Shown: positions 8,264 through 17,855, counted from the first letter of the stretch. The stretch: 42,037 bases of DNA from an uncultured Prevotella sp. (GCF_937863835.1 NZ_CALMHT010000050.1:1-42037), one strand, 5' to 3'. Numbers and translations: made by a program. Notes: generated by a model not told the origin, from the sequence alone.

Positions 8264-9202
8264 ATGGATAACAAAAAGCCACTTATTGCACACCTTTCGA
8301 TGTTTACTGCCAGTGTGTTTTGGGGATTAATGGCACCACTCGGCAAGGATGCAATGAGTAATGGTATTACGGGATTGGATATGGTAACGTTCAGGGTGGC
8401 GGGTGCAGCCGCTCTTTTCTGGATTACATCCTTTTTTATCAAGAATGAACATGTACCCGTCAAGGATATCTTCATGATATTCCTCGCCAGTATTTTCGGA
8501 CTGATTTGTAACCAGTGTTGTTATACTATCGGACTCAGTATTACGTCACCTGTCAATGCCAGTATAGTTACCACATCGGCGCCTATCGTCACGATGATAT
8601 TGTCTGCCATCATTCTTCACGAACCGGTAACCAGCAAAAAGGTGCTGGGTATATTCTTTGGTTGCGTGGGTGCAGTGATGCTTATTCTTACCAGTGCTGC
8701 GGCCGTAAGTGATAAAGTGGGGGATATCCGCGGTGACCTGCTCTGTATGGCAGCTCAGGTATCGTTCTCGTTATATCTTACTCTTTTCAGTAAACTGATA
8801 AAGAGATATTCGGTCGTGACAATCAACAAATGGATGTTTCTCTCTGCCTCGTTGATGATATCACCATTTACATTCAGTAGTGTTGCCGCTATACCATGGA
8901 ATACAATATCCGCCAAAACGATATTCGAATCAGCGTATGTGGTCGTGTTTGGTACTTATATCTGTTATATGCTGACAATGAATGGACAGAAGATATTGCG
9001 CCCAACCGTCATCAGCATATACAATTATATACAGCCTGTCGTGTCTGTTACTGTCAGTGTACTGGCAGGTATCGGCGTGTTCCAGTGGGGCCAGGCATTT
9101 GCCGTCATCTTTGTTGTGTTCGGTGTAGGACTGGTCAATAAGTCGAAGAGCAGGGCGGATGTGTTGCGCGATCAGGAGAAAACAAAAAATGCAGGCGAGT
9201 AG
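8264..9202 (+). CDS. EamA/DMT family transporter
   Basis: This is a 312-residue inner-membrane transporter of the drug/metabolite superfamily, with about ten hydrophobic segments arranged as two EamA repeats. The first repeat contains ASVFWGLMAPLGKDAM and the second begins near DLLCMAAQVSFSLYLTLFSKL. The substrate cannot be predicted; members export amino acids, nucleosides or other metabolites. The start at 8264 is chosen because the -7 element at 8228-8235 places the transcription start near 8240. The stop codon lies in the loop of a 9-bp hairpin that also serves the convergent manA transcript. Confidence 0.85.
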   Translation: MDNKKPLIAHLSMFTASVFWGLMAPLGKDAMSNGITGLDMVTFRVAGAAALFWITSFFIKNEHVPVKDIFMIFLASIFGLICNQCCYTIGLSITSPVNASIVTTSAPIVTMILSAIILHEPVTSKKVLGIFFGCVGAVMLILTSAAAVSDKVGDIRGDLLCMAAQVSFSLYLTLFSKLIKRYSVVTINKWMFLSASLMISPFTFSSVAAIPWNTISAKTIFESAYVVVFGTYICYMLTMNGQKILRPTVISIYNYIQPVVSVTVSVLAGIGVFQWGQAFAVIFVVFGVGLVNKSKSRADVLRDQEKTKNAGE

Positions 9203-9210
9203 CCTGCATT
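9188..9210 (-). terminator. Terminator overlapping the eamA stop codon
   Basis: AATGCAGGC (9188-9196) pairs perfectly with GCCTGCATT (9202-9210) around a 5-nt loop that contains most of the EamA TAG stop. On the minus strand the stem is followed by TTTTTGTTTTC, so it is a proper intrinsic terminator for the leftward manA transcript. On the plus strand there is no T run. Confidence 0.75.
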
Positions 9211-9233
9211 ATCAGTTGTCTATAATAGGATGA

Positions 9234-10196
9234 TTAAACATACGTTTCCAGAAACTTGATCGTTCCCGTAATTTTGATACTGTCTGTCGTTGCCGGTAAT
9301 AGAATCGTCTCTCCAGCCTTCAGTGAAGTCTCATTACCCTCGTTGTCAATGATGGTCCCTTCACCTTTCATACCAATCAGGATCACAAAACTGTCGAGTT
9401 CGGAGTAGTCTATCGTCATCGGTTCATTCAGGTCGTATACCGCCGTTTTGAAGTATGGGCACTGAACGAGTGATATACCTTGATTCTCTACAGGCGAATA
9501 TGCGGTACGGTAATTGTCGTATACAGTGTAGTCGATACTCTCAGCAGCCTCTTTGGTATGCAGTTGCCGTTCATTACCATCTTTATCCTTACGCTTGAAG
9601 TCGTATATACGATAGGTCACATCACTTGTCTGTTGTATCTCAGCGAGAAAACAGCCAGCTCCGATACTATGTATCCTTCCTGCCGGCAGGAAGAAGCAAT
9701 CACCCTCTTTTACATCATATTCCGCTATGGCATCGCATATCGTGTCATTTTCCACCATCGCTTTATACTCATCGGGAGTAATTTTCTTTTTCAGTCCGGA
9801 ACGCAGTTTGGCATCAGGTTCCGAATCCATGATATACCACATTTCTGTCTTTCCGCGCTCTTTGCCTTGTTTTTTGGCTGTCTCATCGTTGGGGTGCACT
9901 TGGATGGAGAGATCCTGGCGGGCATCAATAAACTTGATCAGCAAAGGAAACTCGTTGCCGAACCGCTTGTAGTTGTCTTTGCCTATGAGATCAGACTTTA
10001 AGTCGTTGACCACATAGTTCAGTCCCTTTCCTTTGTATTCGCCATCACTCACGATGGTCTCGTTATTATTAACACCAGAGATTTCCCAACTCTCGCCTAC
10101 TTGTTCCATCTTCTCGTCCAGGTGTTTGAACGGAATAATCTTGTCGCCACCCCAAATCGTCTGTTTGAGCAGCGGATTAAATTTTAACGGTTTCAT
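9234..10196 (-). CDS. manA: Mannose-6-phosphate isomerase, class I
   Basis: This 320-residue zinc-dependent cupin enzyme interconverts mannose-6-phosphate and fructose-6-phosphate, feeding GDP-mannose synthesis or mannose catabolism. Metal-ligand motifs are visible: LSIQVHPNDETA (Gln/His), KTEMWY (Glu) and GRIHSIGAGCFLAEIQQTSDVTYRIYDF near residue 185, which carries the catalytic-site Arg and His. Its length fits the short Bacillus/Bacteroidota ManA type. It starts 28 bp after trkH on the same strand and may be the last gene of the dxs-trkA-trkH group, although a separate promoter is possible. Confidence 0.95.
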   Translation of the reverse strand: MKPLKFNPLLKQTIWGGDKIIPFKHLDEKMEQVGESWEISGVNNNETIVSDGEYKGKGLNYVVNDLKSDLIGKDNYKRFGNEFPLLIKFIDARQDLSIQVHPNDETAKKQGKERGKTEMWYIMDSEPDAKLRSGLKKKITPDEYKAMVENDTICDAIAEYDVKEGDCFFLPAGRIHSIGAGCFLAEIQQTSDVTYRIYDFKRKDKDGNERQLHTKEAAESIDYTVYDNYRTAYSPVENQGISLVQCPYFKTAVYDLNEPMTIDYSELDSFVILIGMKGEGTIIDNEGNETSLKAGETILLPATTDSIKITGTIKFLETYV

Positions 10197-10224
10197 AATC
10201 TATAAATTTATCATTAATAAAAAA

Positions 10225-11682
10225 TCAATTGTCTTTCCAGAATCCGGGAGTGAATATCACCAGTACAGTGAATATCTCCAGACGTCCGAGTAGCATAAGA
10301 GCCGAACAAACCCATTTTACGGAATCGGGCAGTGGACTCCATGATGAAATAGGACTTATTTCATTACCAAGAGCTGGTCCCACATTGCTGAGACTGCTCA
10401 AAGATATGGTGACAGCATCTGTACTTTCTATACCCATACTGATCATATATACAGCGCCGAGAAAACACAGTAGGATATATAACGCAAAGAACGCCATCAG
10501 TTTCGGTACAGCAGATGGTAGAACGTTCTCTCCGTCAATCCTGATGGGAAGTACAGCCTTGGGATGCAGTATATGAAGGAATTCATTGCGTATCACCTTC
10601 ATAATCATTACACCACGTATACATTTCAGTCCACCGCTGGTACTTCCTGCACATGCTCCGAAGAACATACAGATAGACAGTATCAGCCAAGTCATGTGCG
10701 GCCATAGACCGGCATTGTCACTGTACATACCGGTAGTTGTAATCAGGGATACCACTTGGAACATAGACGAACGTATGGCATGCGACACATCGTAATGATT
10801 ATATCTGACCAACAATACGGCTATCCATGCCGTCGATATTAAAACTAAGATGGTATAGAATTTGAATTCCGAATTTTTAGGTATCAAACTGAACTTTCCT
10901 TTAAATATGGACAGGTAAATCAATGTAAAATTCATACCCGACAAAAACTGGAATACGATTCCAATATATTCAATCGTCGGAGAATTGAAATAGGCTATAC
11001 TTTGACTATGGGTGGAGAATCCTCCTGTAGCTGTTATGGCCATAGAATAGTTGACACTGTCAAAGAATCCCATCCCCCCGATCCAGAATGACAATACACA
11101 GGCAGCGGTGAGAACCAGGTAAACCATCCATATCCATTTGGCCGTTGTGCTCAGTCGAGGATGCAACTTCGATTTGATGGGGCCTGTTGATTCTGCTGTG
11201 AATACTTTAACGCTACCTCCTACAAGCGACGGCAATACCGCGACCGTGAAGAAAACAATACCAAGACCGCCTATCCAGTGGGTCATTGACCTCCAGAAAA
11301 GCAGGGCGTGGGGGAATATGTCAACATTATCTATAACAGAGGCTCCTGTTGTCGTAAACCCGGACATCGTCTCGAGATAAGCTCCTGCAAAATTAGTGAG
11401 ATAACCGCTGATAATAAAAGGAAACGTTCCGAATAGACTGAAAATAATCCAAGTCAGTGTAACAACGAGGTATGCGTCGCGGCGGTTGAGTGTGTTCTCT
11501 GCCTTACGACCGAGAAACTTGAACAGAATACCGCACAACGTCGTTATCGTAATGGATATCAGAAAAGCGAATGTGTCGTCTTCCTGATAATATATAGACA
11601 TGATGAGACAAGACAAAAACATCAGTGACTCGATAAAGAGTAATTGACCTATAATCTTGAATATAATCTTCAGATTCAGCAT
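10225..11682 (-). CDS. trkH: Trk potassium uptake channel subunit
   Basis: This 485-residue inner-membrane protein is the K+-translocating subunit of a Trk/Ktr system. It has many hydrophobic segments and recognisable pore-loop regions, including TMSGFTTTGASVI (first selectivity loop), AITATGGFSTH, SLITTTGMYSDN and SLSSLSNVGPALG. The segment FFGACAGSTSGGLKCIRG is the conserved TrkH loop before a pore helix. It lies 6 bp downstream of trkA, whose product gates it in the cytoplasm. Confidence 0.95.
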   Translation of the reverse strand: MLNLKIIFKIIGQLLFIESLMFLSCLIMSIYYQEDDTFAFLISITITTLCGILFKFLGRKAENTLNRRDAYLVVTLTWIIFSLFGTFPFIISGYLTNFAGAYLETMSGFTTTGASVIDNVDIFPHALLFWRSMTHWIGGLGIVFFTVAVLPSLVGGSVKVFTAESTGPIKSKLHPRLSTTAKWIWMVYLVLTAACVLSFWIGGMGFFDSVNYSMAITATGGFSTHSQSIAYFNSPTIEYIGIVFQFLSGMNFTLIYLSIFKGKFSLIPKNSEFKFYTILVLISTAWIAVLLVRYNHYDVSHAIRSSMFQVVSLITTTGMYSDNAGLWPHMTWLILSICMFFGACAGSTSGGLKCIRGVMIMKVIRNEFLHILHPKAVLPIRIDGENVLPSAVPKLMAFFALYILLCFLGAVYMISMGIESTDAVTISLSSLSNVGPALGNEISPISSWSPLPDSVKWVCSALMLLGRLEIFTVLVIFTPGFWKDN

Positions 11683-11688
11683 GTCCGG

Positions 11689-13035
11689 TTATTTAGTAAA
11701 AAACTTCTCAATCTTCTTCATGTTCAGTCCATGACAGAATACCATAACCGAATCACCTGCTTCTATCTGCGTGTTTCCGGATACAAGCATACCTACATCA
11801 TCCCTCACAAGTCCCCCAATCGTAGTATTGGAAGGCATCTTCAGGTCCTTTACAGGTTTCCTTGTTACCTCAGAACCCTGTTGGGCGGTAAATTCAGCCA
11901 CATCGGCATTCGCCATCATCAGAAATCTGACATTGCTTACATCGGCATCGAGCATCATCTGATATATATGACTGGCTGCAATAGCCTTCTTGTTGATAAT
12001 GGTACCGATATCCAGACTTTCAGCCATACTGGCGTAATCCAGATTCTCAACCATTGCCACTGTCTTTCTGACTCCGATACGCTTGGCTGTAAGACATGCC
12101 AGAATATTGGTCTCCGTGTTACCTGTCAGTGCTACAAAAGCTTGCGTGGTCTGTATACCTTCTTCCATCAGCAGAGACATATCCCTTCCGTCGCCATTGA
12201 TAACCATGACGTTTTTGGCTGTTATCAGTTCATTGAGGCGATCGCATCTTTTGCTGTCTTTCTCAATAATTTTGGCGTGCATGTATTCGGGTAGGGTAAG
12301 GGCTGTCCTTACAGTGGTCTTGCCGCCACCCATAATGATGACATTCTTTACGTCTGCATAATGCTCCTTACCCACAATCTTGCGGATATAGGGGATATAT
12401 TCCTTTGTGGTCATGAAATATGCCAAGTCGAGATTTCTCAGTTCATCGTTACCACCCGGGATGATGGTTTCGCCCCCGCGTTTGATAGCCACGATATGAT
12501 AAGGGTCGTTCGGACCGCAGAGTTCTTTCAGAGGTTGGTTCAGTATTTCACAAGTCTCACGCAGTTTGATACCTAGCAGTATCAGTGCACCGCCGTGTAC
12601 ATCCCAACGCTGTCTGGCCCAGCTCATTTTGAGTCCGTTGATGATATCCTGTGCGGCGAGAACTTCCGGATATATAAGTGAACTGATACCCATGTTACCA
12701 AAGAAATCTTCCAATTTAGGTGATAGGTATTCATAATTGTCTATCCGGGCTACGGTCTTTTTCGCTCCTAATCCTTTAGCCAAGATACAACATGTCATAT
12801 TTGCTGTCTCTTCGGGCATCACACCTACAAAAAGGTCTGCGTTGTCCACGCCGGCATTCTTGAGAGCTTCTATGCTTGTAGGTGAGGCATGCATGGTCAT
12901 GATATCATAATCGTTATCGAGACCGGCTAATCTCTCTTCGTCTTCATCAATCAGTATACAGTCCTGATGATCGCGGGAAAGCAGTTTTGACAGGTGAATT
13001 CCAACGGCGCCTGCACCGGCAATGATCAGTTTCAT
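11689..13035 (-). CDS. trkA: Trk potassium uptake regulatory subunit
   Basis: This 448-residue cytosolic nucleotide-binding regulator of TrkH has two tandem RCK modules. The first starts with [19 protein letters not shown] (GxGxxG Rossmann motif, then acidic D35/E36). The second starts near residue 230 with [17 protein letters not shown]. Each is followed by a TrkA-C-like domain ([14 protein letters not shown] precedes the last one). The ATG overlaps the dxs stop by 4 bp (ATGA), so the two are translationally coupled. It precedes trkH by 6 bp. Confidence 0.95.
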   Translation of the reverse strand: MKLIIAGAGAVGIHLSKLLSRDHQDCILIDEDEERLAGLDNDYDIMTMHASPTSIEALKNAGVDNADLFVGVMPEETANMTCCILAKGLGAKKTVARIDNYEYLSPKLEDFFGNMGISSLIYPEVLAAQDIINGLKMSWARQRWDVHGGALILLGIKLRETCEILNQPLKELCGPNDPYHIVAIKRGGETIIPGGNDELRNLDLAYFMTTKEYIPYIRKIVGKEHYADVKNVIIMGGGKTTVRTALTLPEYMHAKIIEKDSKRCDRLNELITAKNVMVINGDGRDMSLLMEEGIQTTQAFVALTGNTETNILACLTAKRIGVRKTVAMVENLDYASMAESLDIGTIINKKAIAASHIYQMMLDADVSNVRFLMMANADVAEFTAQQGSEVTRKPVKDLKMPSNTTIGGLVRDDVGMLVSGNTQIEAGDSVMVFCHGLNMKKIEKFFTK

Positions 13036-14927
13036 TTGATGAGTATGTTTTTAATACTGTCCACATCCAGACCTACTATCTTGTGCAGTTCTTCCACCTT
13101 ACCGTGCTCTACGAAGTTGTCGGGCAGTCCCAGTCGTGTGATATGAGGTGTGTATCCATTGTCCGACATCCATTCCAGCACAGCCGACCCTAGTCCGCCT
13201 TTTCTTACGCCGTCTTCTATAGTTACGATTCTGGAGAACTTATCACCTACTTCTTTAAGGATTTTTTCATCCAGAGGTTTCAGAAAACGCATATCATAGA
13301 GTGCTACTTTCAAGTCGGGCTTTTCTGTTTCAGCTCTTTTGATTGCAGCCACGGCATCGTTGCCTATCGGTCCGATGGTGAGTACAGCGATATCTTTACC
13401 ATCTTTCAGTTTTCTGCCTGTACCGATATGAACTGCTTCGAGCGGACATTTCCAGTCTACGCAGACACCTCTGCCCCTCGGATAGCGAATCACGAACGGT
13501 CCCTGGTTCTTCAGTTGAGCAGTGTACATCAGTTTACGCAGTTCATGCTCGTCCATCGGTGATGCGATGGTGATGTTAGGTATCGGTCTCAGGAATGCCA
13601 TATCGAAAGCTCCGTGATGCGTAGCCCCGTCTTCACCTACCAGTCCGGCACGGTCGAGACATATTATGACGTTCAGTTTCAGTATGGCCACATCGTGGAT
13701 GATATTGTCGTAAGCACGTTGGGAGAACGCACTGTATATATTACAGAAAGGCAGTAGGCCGTCCTTAGCCATACCACCCGAGAAAGTAATGGCATGTCCT
13801 TCGGCGATACCGACATCGAATGTACGGTCGGGCATTGCTTTCATCATGATATTCATTGAACACCCCGAAGGCATCGCAGGTGTGACACCCACAATTCTAG
13901 GGTTCTTTTCCGCCAATTCGAGCAGCGTCTTACCGAATACATCCTGGAATTTAGGAGGAGTCCCACTGGTATCAGTCACCAGTCGTTCACCTGTGTCGAC
14001 ACAGAATTTCCCTGGTGCATGCCATATTGTGGCGGAGTTTTCCGCAGGTCCGTATCCCTTTCCTTTTTTGGTATGCAGATGCAGCAATTTAGGTCCGCGC
14101 ATATCCTTGATAGAGCGGAACAGCCGCACCAGTTCTATCACGTTATGTCCGTCGAAGGGTCCGAAATATCTTATATCCATGCCTTCAAATATGTTCTGCT
14201 GATGACTGATAGCCGACTTAAAGGCGTTGCTCAGACGAATCAGTCCTTTGCGCCTGTCGTCATTCATCATTCCTTTAGAGAATAGCCATCTGGCTGCTCG
14301 GTATCTCAGGGCATTGTATGTTTCGTTGGTATTCAGTCCCAGCAGGTATTGTTTCATACCGCCGACACTGCGGTCGATACTCATATTGTTATCATTCAAT
14401 ATGATCAGCATATCGTTCGGAGTGGAAGATGCATTATTAAGTCCTTCGAAAGCCAGTCCACCGCTCATTGCCCCGTCACCGATGACAGCCACCACTTGGC
14501 GTTTTTCGCCCAGTTTTTTAGCGGCCACCGCCATACCCAGTGCAGCTGATATCGAATTGGAGGCGTGTCCGCATACGAATGAATCGTATTCACTTTCTTC
14601 GGGGGATGGGAAAGGACGTAAACCATGCAGTTTGCGGTTTGTGCAGAACTGTTCGCGTCGGCCTGTAAGAATCTTATGTCCGTAAGCCTGATGACCCACG
14701 TCCCATACGATACGGTCGTAAGGAGTATTGAAGACATAATGCAAGGCCACTGTTATCTCCACTACACCCAGACTGGAAGCCAGATGTCCCGGATTAACAG
14801 ATAGTTCCTTTATTATATCTTGTCTAAGTTCGCTACAAACCTCTGGAAGTTGCTCAACGCTTAGTTTACGCAAATCCTTCGGATAGTTTATACTGTTAAG
14901 AAGCCCTAGATTATTACTATCTTCCAT
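13032..14927 (-). CDS. dxs: 1-deoxy-D-xylulose-5-phosphate synthase
   Basis: This 631-residue thiamine-diphosphate enzyme catalyses the first step of the MEP isoprenoid pathway, condensing pyruvate with glyceraldehyde-3-phosphate. The TPP motif begins with GDG at 150-152 and ends with NDN at 178-180. The [14 protein letters not shown] segment carries the active-site histidines, and the transketolase pyrimidine-binding domain is seen in [18 protein letters not shown] sequence (here [15 protein letters not shown]). Length is normal. It leads a leftward group dxs-trkA-trkH-manA with a clear promoter just upstream. Coupling isoprenoid synthesis with K+ uptake genes has no obvious metabolic logic and may simply reflect constitutive expression. 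Confidence 0.97.
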   Translation of the reverse strand: MEDSNNLGLLNSINYPKDLRKLSVEQLPEVCSELRQDIIKELSVNPGHLASSLGVVEITVALHYVFNTPYDRIVWDVGHQAYGHKILTGRREQFCTNRKLHGLRPFPSPEESEYDSFVCGHASNSISAALGMAVAAKKLGEKRQVVAVIGDGAMSGGLAFEGLNNASSTPNDMLIILNDNNMSIDRSVGGMKQYLLGLNTNETYNALRYRAARWLFSKGMMNDDRRKGLIRLSNAFKSAISHQQNIFEGMDIRYFGPFDGHNVIELVRLFRSIKDMRGPKLLHLHTKKGKGYGPAENSATIWHAPGKFCVDTGERLVTDTSGTPPKFQDVFGKTLLELAEKNPRIVGVTPAMPSGCSMNIMMKAMPDRTFDVGIAEGHAITFSGGMAKDGLLPFCNIYSAFSQRAYDNIIHDVAILKLNVIICLDRAGLVGEDGATHHGAFDMAFLRPIPNITIASPMDEHELRKLMYTAQLKNQGPFVIRYPRGRGVCVDWKCPLEAVHIGTGRKLKDGKDIAVLTIGPIGNDAVAAIKRAETEKPDLKVALYDMRFLKPLDEKILKEVGDKFSRIVTIEDGVRKGGLGSAVLEWMSDNGYTPHITRLGLPDNFVEHGKVEELHKIVGLDVDSIKNILIK

Positions 14928-14949
14928 TCATACATGCTTAATCAAGTGG

Positions 14950-14980
14950 CAAAGATACAGCAAATTGAGTGCAGAACAAA
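14950..14980 (-). promoter_or_regulatory. Promoter of dxs-trkA-trkH
   Basis: On the minus strand TTTG (14977-14980) and TATCTTTG (14950-14957) are separated by 19 bp, a full match to the Bacteroidota -33/-7 consensus. The -7 element is 22 bp upstream of the dxs start codon. Confidence 0.75.
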
Positions 14981-15026
14981 ATAAAAGACAAAGTTTTTTA
15001 ATTTTTATGTCAAAATGTTGTTTTCT

Positions 15027-15088
15027 GTATCCGTTTATCAGGAAAAGATGCTACTCTGTTAATTTAAATGGAAAACAGAACCTGAAAA
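15027..15088. repeat. Structured intergenic repeat, copy A
   Basis: This 62-nt element recurs at 16280-16341 in the same orientation with about 84% identity. It folds with an outer stem TCAGG (15038-15042)/CCTGA (15081-15085) and an inner stem TCTGTT (15055-15060)/AACAGA (15074-15079). Both differences that fall in the inner stem of the other copy keep pairing by G-U wobble, which supports a real RNA or DNA structure. Weaker similarity extends left to about 15018. The element lies between the GH43 stop codon and the dxs promoter. It matches no RNA family that I recognise. Confidence 0.65.
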
Positions 15089-15091
15089 CAA

Positions 15092-16138
15092 TCATTTATA
15101 GTGATTCTCCAGCATTTTTGCTTCGGCCTTGGTGAGCCAGCACACTCCTCCATGCTTGGGCTGTGAGAATCCTTCGGCCTTCATTTTTCCGTCTGCATCA
15201 TTGAAGTGACCCAGATAGTTGAACGTTTTGAAGTCGGTTGTCTCCATAAATCCGAAGTTGCTTGGGCGAATGCTGTAAATGTCGTACATCAGTATCCATT
15301 TGTTTTGTCCGATGAGTTTATACACGTTAGGTGCCTCGCATGCCCCGGGCTCTCTGTCTATCCATTCGTCATGATAATCCCATGGACCTGTGATGCTCTT
15401 ACTTGTTGCCTGTTTGATACCCGGTGTCCCGTCGTGAGGTACATACATCAGATGATACATTCCGCCAGCGTAAGAGATGTCTCCGTCGATAGCCTGGATA
15501 CCCATCTTGGGATAAGCGAAGAGCACTTGCGGCAGCGTTTCTATCTTGTTGAAATCATTGTTTACATAGACAAAGTATTGCTTTTCCTTCTCTGTGCCGA
15601 AACGCATAGTAAACAGCATCATCAGTTTGTTTTTCTCTCGGTCCCATGACATCTCGGGAGCCCATACACATCCTATTTCTTTCAGGCTCGGATCCAGTTG
15701 GTCGAAACGCATATCTACTCTGTTCCAGTGGATCAGGTTGTCACTTTCCATCATCACCAGAGCTCGGTTGTTTCCCCATCCGTATTTGCTTCCGTCACGT
15801 TGCCATTCCGTATCGCGGTATCCCTTGTGCTGAGCAAACAGGTGGAGGTCGGTCATAGCCAGATAGAATCTCCCGTTGGGTGCCCGGAAAATGTGCGGGT
15901 CGCGTATGCCTTTCTGTTCGGCTATTGTGTCGCCGGCAAAGATAGGTCTGTCGCCGTTGAGGGCTTTCCATTTGTATCCGTCATAGCTCAGGGCCATGTG
16001 TAGACTGTGGTCGGCATCCTTGTGGTAAACCATGAGATAAGCACCCATATCCTTTTCCTTTGGGGCTTTTGTTTTGGCTCCTGCTCCCGACACTAGTATT
16101 ATAGCGAGTGCCAGCATGATTGTCTTCTGTAATTTCAT
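15092..16138 (-). CDS. Secreted GH43-like glycoside hydrolase
   Basis: This 348-residue protein has an N-terminal signal peptide (hydrophobic stretch at about 6-20, AXA-type cleavage near residue 21). The rest looks like a single five-bladed beta-propeller of glycoside hydrolase family 43 type. IRDPHIFRAPNGRFYLAMTD carries a conserved catalytic-type Asp, IGCVWAPEMSWD the WAPE motif, and the ACEAPNVYKL segment the probable general-acid Glu. Activity is probably on arabinose- or xylose-containing glycans, but the substrate cannot be assigned. No SusC/SusD partner is present. The gene stands alone with its own promoter, flanked by direct copies of a 62-nt structured repeat, so it may have been inserted between dxs and panE. 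Confidence 0.8.
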   Translation of the reverse strand: MKLQKTIMLALAIILVSGAGAKTKAPKEKDMGAYLMVYHKDADHSLHMALSYDGYKWKALNGDRPIFAGDTIAEQKGIRDPHIFRAPNGRFYLAMTDLHLFAQHKGYRDTEWQRDGSKYGWGNNRALVMMESDNLIHWNRVDMRFDQLDPSLKEIGCVWAPEMSWDREKNKLMMLFTMRFGTEKEKQYFVYVNNDFNKIETLPQVLFAYPKMGIQAIDGDISYAGGMYHLMYVPHDGTPGIKQATSKSITGPWDYHDEWIDREPGACEAPNVYKLIGQNKWILMYDIYSIRPSNFGFMETTDFKTFNYLGHFNDADGKMKAEGFSQPKHGGVCWLTKAEAKMLENHYK

Positions 16139-16163
16139 AACTATGTATTGATTTAATATGGTA

Positions 16164-16195
16164 CAAAATTACACATTTCCTTCATCTTATCTCAA
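16164..16195 (-). promoter_or_regulatory. Promoter of the GH43-like gene
   Basis: The minus strand reads TAATTTTG (16164-16171) with a TTG at 16193-16195, 21 bp further upstream. The -7 element is 25 bp before the start codon. Confidence 0.5.
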
Positions 16196-16279
16196 TTTCC
16201 CCTTGATTATTTATCATGGACAATGATTTTTTACGAAACTGTCTGGTAAAATGTGACTCAGGTGTTTCTTGTCGTTTCC

Positions 16280-16341
16280 GTGTCCATTTATCAGGAAAGA
16301 TACGACTCTGTTAATATAAAATGCAAAATAGGACCTGAAAA
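16280..16341. repeat. Structured intergenic repeat, copy B
   Basis: This is the second copy of the 62-nt element at 15027-15088. Its outer stem is TCAGG (16291-16295)/CCTGA (16334-16338), identical to copy A. Its inner stem is TCTGTT/AATAGG, in which both changes relative to copy A turn Watson-Crick pairs into G-U pairs. It ends 25 bp before the panE -7 element, so it lies outside the panE transcript. It is about 110 bp upstream of the GH43 -7 element. Confidence 0.65.
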
Positions 16342-16366
16342 TATTTATTATGTGATTACTTTTTCG

Positions 16367-16374
16367 TAAGTTTG
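16367..16374 (+). promoter_or_regulatory. -7 element of panE
   Basis: TAAGTTTG followed by C matches TAnnTTTG, 25 bp upstream of the panE ATG. No TTTG is seen at the usual -33 distance. Confidence 0.6.
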
Positions 16375-16399
16375 CACGAACAATTTATTATACAGGTTT

Positions 16400-17317
16400 A
16401 TGAAATACGGAATAATAGGAACCGGGGCAATAGGCGGATATTATGGAGGTCGACTGGCTGAGGCAGGCAATGAAGTCCATTTCCTGTTGCATCATGATTA
16501 TGAGTTTGTAAAAGCCAACGGGTTGCAGGTCGATTCCTGCGACGGTGATTTTCATATCGATCATGTCAAGGCATACAGGGACGCGGCGGATATGCCGCAG
16601 TGTGATGTGGTAATAGTCAGTCTGAAGTCGATTAACAATCATCTGCTCAAGACAATTCTTCCCCCATTGCTGAAAGATGATACGCTCGTACTGCTGATAC
16701 AGAATGGTATCGGACTGGAATGTGACCTGCAGCGTGAGTTTCCCCATACTTATATCGCAGCCGGACTGGCTTTCATCTGTTCTGCCAAGGCAGGACCTGG
16801 TCATATCAATCATCAATGTTATGGAAGTATTAACATAGGCAACTATTCATGCAGGGACAATGATATCATCACCCGTCTGATAGCGGATTTTACCGCTGCC
16901 GGTATCAAGGCAAAGGAAGTGGAATATGAGGAAGCACGTTGGAAAAAGGCTGTGTGGAATATGCCATTCAACGGTATGACCGTAGCCCTCAACACTCAGA
17001 CCGATCTTTTGTTGAAAAATGAAGCTACCGCCCAGTTGATACGCGACTTGATGATGGAGGTGGTAGGTGCAGCTCAACATCTAGGAATCCAACATATCGA
17101 TAGTTCGTTTGCCGACCTGATGATCACGATGACGCGCGAGATGACCCCTTATTCGCCAAGTATGAAACTCGATTACGATTATCATCGCCCGATGGAGATA
17201 TATTATCTCTACACCCGACCGATAGAGGAAGCCCGAAAAGCCGGCTATCGCATGCCAAAACTGGAAATGCTGGAAGCAGAACTGATCTATAAGAGTGATG
17301 AATATGGAAAAAAGTAA
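16400..17317 (+). CDS. panE: 2-dehydropantoate 2-reductase
   Basis: This 305-residue NADPH-dependent ketopantoate reductase of the pantothenate/CoA pathway starts with a Rossmann motif, MKYGIIGTGAIGGYYGGRLA. It continues with the conserved SLKS...LLIQNGIG block at about 74-97. The C-terminal ApbA domain contains the catalytic Lys region (WKKAVWNMPFNGMTVAL) and the YSPSMKLDYDYHRPMEI segment that binds pantoate. Its length is typical. It overlaps the start of the NUDIX gene by about 20 bp, so the two are co-transcribed. The family also includes other ketoacid reductases, so the substrate is a family-based call. Confidence 0.9.
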   Translation: MKYGIIGTGAIGGYYGGRLAEAGNEVHFLLHHDYEFVKANGLQVDSCDGDFHIDHVKAYRDAADMPQCDVVIVSLKSINNHLLKTILPPLLKDDTLVLLIQNGIGLECDLQREFPHTYIAAGLAFICSAKAGPGHINHQCYGSINIGNYSCRDNDIITRLIADFTAAGIKAKEVEYEEARWKKAVWNMPFNGMTVALNTQTDLLLKNEATAQLIRDLMMEVVGAAQHLGIQHIDSSFADLMITMTREMTPYSPSMKLDYDYHRPMEIYYLYTRPIEEARKAGYRMPKLEMLEAELIYKSDEYGKK

Positions 17318-17855
17318 AGAATGGAAGACGCTCAAGAGCGAATATCTCATCAAGCGACCGTGGCTTACCGCCCGCAGAGATACCGTAGAATTGCCTACCG
17401 GTGTAACTAACGATGAATATTATGTACTCGAATATCCTGACTGGATCAATGTCATCGCCATCACCGAAGACGGACAGATGGTTTTTGTGCGTCAGTATCG
17501 TTATGCGCTCGGCATCACTTCTTTTGAGATTGTAGCAGGTGTGATAGAAAAAGGCGAAGAACCGTTGGAGGCAGCCCGTCGTGAGTTGCAGGAAGAGACG
17601 GGGTATGCCGGTGGAGACTGGCAACAGATGATGGTGCTATCACCCAATCCAAGTACCAACACCAATCTCTGCTATTGCTATCTGGCCACAAATGTGAAAA
17701 AGGTAAGCGGACAGCATCTGGATGACACTGAAGATATAGATGTGTATCTGTTTAGCAAAGAAGAAGTAAAGGCGATGCTTGAGCGCAATGAGATAAAACA
17801 GGCGTTGATGGCCGCACCATTATGGAGATATTTCATTGACTTGAAGGGAAAATAA
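17298..17855 (+). CDS. NUDIX hydrolase, ADP-sugar pyrophosphatase-like
   Basis: This protein of about 185 residues hydrolyses nucleoside diphosphates linked to another moiety. The Nudix box spans residues 81-103 counted from this start: a Gly, then KGEEPLEAARRELQEETGY with the metal-binding REXXEE core. The N-terminal TARRDTVELPTG and the length resemble ADP-ribose/ADP-sugar pyrophosphatases. ATGs at 17298 and 17304 are both possible starts, inside the end of panE. The last codons and the stop codon form part of a terminator hairpin, with TAA in its loop. Confidence 0.88.
   Translation: MNMEKSKEWKTLKSEYLIKRPWLTARRDTVELPTGVTNDEYYVLEYPDWINVIAITEDGQMVFVRQYRYALGITSFEIVAGVIEKGEEPLEAARRELQEETGYAGGDWQQMMVLSPNPSTNTNLCYCYLATNVKKVSGQHLDDTEDIDVYLFSKEEVKAMLERNEIKQALMAAPLWRYFIDLKGK

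Noticed and set aside
11644..12294. 216-residue open frame on the plus strand
   Set aside because: It is antisense to trkA and has no recognisable domain or promoter.
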